Assembly (NCBI GenBank): GCA_025210775.1
Contig: JAOARB010000009.1
Location: 28,799 to 92,798, forward strand
DNA length: 64,000 bases
Origin: Prolixibacteraceae bacterium
GTDB lineage: Bacteria; Bacteroidota; Bacteroidia; Bacteroidales; Prolixibacteraceae
Direction of reading: 5' to 3'
The notes beneath the pieces were generated by a model. It searched no databases and was not told the origin of the DNA. It was given only the letters and a program-made list of their open reading frames with translations. Shown one piece after another: positions 62,697 through 64,000 of the stretch. Position numbers and translations under genes: made by a program. Every line of letters begins with the position of its first letter. The stretch's first letter is position 1.

Positions 62697-63224
62697 TAAG
62701 TAAATTCTATAAAAAGATGATGTTTGTCTTGTTTTGCTAGTGGCACCATTTGTTGGGGTGTCTGATGAGGTTTTGTCGGATGTATTCCGTCCCTTTCTAC
62801 CTTGTTAGATTAACTAGGATAGATAGAATATAAAAGTAATAATTGTTGAGGATAATGTGGTATGGTTAAAGAGGTGTATTGATTAAATGTTACTGCTTCA
62901 TCGCAAAATTTAATATGGTCTTTCTTGTATTCAAATCACTAAATGCAACAAAAAATGAAGGTCGGTTAAATATGAAATTACAAATATGTCTTCTACAATC
63001 ATGTCATCCCTTCGGGATTTGGTTTGTGTCATGGTTGGATTCTAACACGGGTATCACAGATACATTTTTTGGTATTGTATGATGGGATGGGGTAACACGG
63101 ATTTCCGCGTATCAAAAAGGATGGGCACGGATCTCTTTCGATTTTAAAGCCACCGCAAAGATGTGAAGGCACAAATGCATCATAGATATGTATTATGTGA
63201 TGGGAAGATTTTAACTCAGATTTT
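62697..63224. repeat. Intergenic region with inverted copies of the dispersed repeats
   Basis: No gene seen. ATGTCATCCCTTCGGGATTT (near 63001) is the exact reverse complement of the phrase at ~15211 and ~49434. Reverse forms of the CCGTG units and of the TTTGCGG string (CCACCGCAAAGATGTG near 63151) follow. Confidence 0.7.
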
Positions 63225-63841
63225 TTATGTTGCTTTCTCTGGTGAGAGGGAAAGAGATTTGTAGTTGCGTTGAAGACTCAAAATATTGCATCTGCGGGCT
63301 TGTTCTCGATAACGGTAGTATTGTGTCAGAGAAATGCCTAAATAGCTTGTAAAGTAGTTTACGGGTATTTTAAAGGCATGTTTTCGTAGTACCCAACATT
63401 GCTTTTCGTTTTTTGTGTAATGACGTTGACGATATTTTGGAAATTTTTCTGGTTCTCGCTGTTGTACTTCTCTGATAAAAGCTTGTTGGTATAGCAAGGC
63501 TGTGATAGTGATAATTTTAAAGTCATGGATACGATATCTTTTATCCTATAGTAGTTTGCCTTTTCTTTTGAGCTCTTTTTAGAGAGGATATGAGAAGGTG
63601 GGGTGATCTGATAATAATTTTCTTTTGCACTTCTTTGGATGAAATGTAATCTCTTTAGTTTGACGATCCTTCGGCTTAAAGTGGTCTCTGAGATCTTTAG
63701 TTTTTTGACCAGTTGCTTTTTGGTGGTTTGGTCTATTAGAAATTCTTTGTCTTGAAGCAACCAGTAGAGCTGAAGGATGTCTAAGGCTCTATGTCGATAG
63801 GCATATTCTATCAGTGTGATGGGAATAACGGAATCTTTCAT
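63225..63841 (-). pseudogene. Winged-helix-like gene split by a frameshift
   Basis: The first frame (from ATG at 63841) encodes MKDSVIPITLIEYAYRHRAL, then a winged-helix-like KKLKISETTLSRRIVKLKRL, and stays plausible to about SSKEKANYYRIKD. From about 63540 a second frame (relative shift of one base) reads convincingly, RIHDFKIITITALLYQQAFI through YLGISLTQYYRYREQARRC, to a stop at 63225. Together they would give about 210 residues. The first frame's own tail after that point looks random. An ancestral DNA-binding protein with one-base loss is inferred; a pair of overlapping genes is the alternative. Confidence 0.5.
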
Positions 63842-63941
63842 TTTTTAGGTTCTTTACGTTCTTAAAGGAGTACAGATTTTGGGGTTGTTTTGTGGAACCT
63901 TGCCAGTCCAATGGGGTACTACTGTTTTTCTTTTTTGCCTT

Positions 63942-64000
63942 TTACGGTGTGGAAAGAGAAACGAGGAAGCCCTCTTCATCCTCTTTTAGTACCAGCGCTA
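63942..64000 (-). CDS. C-terminal end of a gene running off the right edge
   Basis: Minus-strand frame reading ALVLKEDEEGFLVSLSTP and a TAA stop. The acidic-hydrophobic pattern is protein-like, but 18 residues are too few to name it. Confidence 0.35.
   Translation of the reverse strand, partial: ALVLKEDEEGFLVSLSTP

Overview
The window comes from an AT-rich genome of the phylum Bacteroidota. My best guess is a marine, Marinilabiliales/Prolixibacteraceae-type organism; the genus is inference. The evidence is the repeated TTTG-N17-19-TAnnTTTG promoter pattern, the A-rich rather than Shine-Dalgarno start regions, the rpsF-rpsR-rplI gene order, a gingipain-like protease with a type IX secretion (T9SS) tail, CusA fused to TolC, and a SigZ-type sigma factor.

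Layout. 1-7070 is largely housekeeping: the start of a heparinase II/III-like lyase running off the left edge, a cupin, the S6-S18-L9 operon, a MATE exporter, CysQ, Ffh, and then the SRP RNA and a tRNA-Thr(UGU) behind one promoter. 7367-14949 is an operon of an IclR regulator, a beta-propeller/diheme cytochrome, a lipoprotein beta-propeller and a 1319-residue HzsA-like diheme protein with a C-terminal SUMF1-like domain; its subunit plan resembles hydrazine synthase. 15.9-18.4 kb is a metalloid/metal module (SigZ, a membrane protein with seven vicinal Cys pairs, an ArsP-like permease). 19.2-26.9 kb has a lone gingipain-propeptide-like lipoprotein, a Fur-family regulator, a His-rich small protein and a CusA-TolC fusion with its CusB adaptor. 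27.1-30.8 kb is the full C25 protease.

31.8-40.5 kb is a nine-gene late cobalamin operon on the minus strand, headed by a cobalamin riboswitch. 40.7-48.8 kb holds a Usp-like protein, a patatin-type outer-membrane phospholipase, a SulP transporter, a toxin-antitoxin-like pair and a DUF2157/GDYXXLXY membrane pair.

48.8-63.8 kb is accessory DNA. It opens with a dense field of dispersed intergenic repeats and is followed by a defence island. RdrA and RdrB (RADAR: an ATPase plus an adenosine-deaminase-fold protein) are tightly linked to a small membrane protein whose soluble part reads like a STING domain, and then to a frameshifted AbiC-like membrane protein. An IS30-family element killed by a small deletion, an XRE-HNH-HIT cassette and a frameshifted winged-helix gene follow.

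The strongest candidate for something undescribed is the RADAR + STING-like + AbiC-like combination. Next are the HZS-like operon in a non-anammox genome, the orphan gingipain propeptide, and the 11-bp-unit tandem/inverted-repeat elements. Family assignments come from motif reading only; no searches were run.
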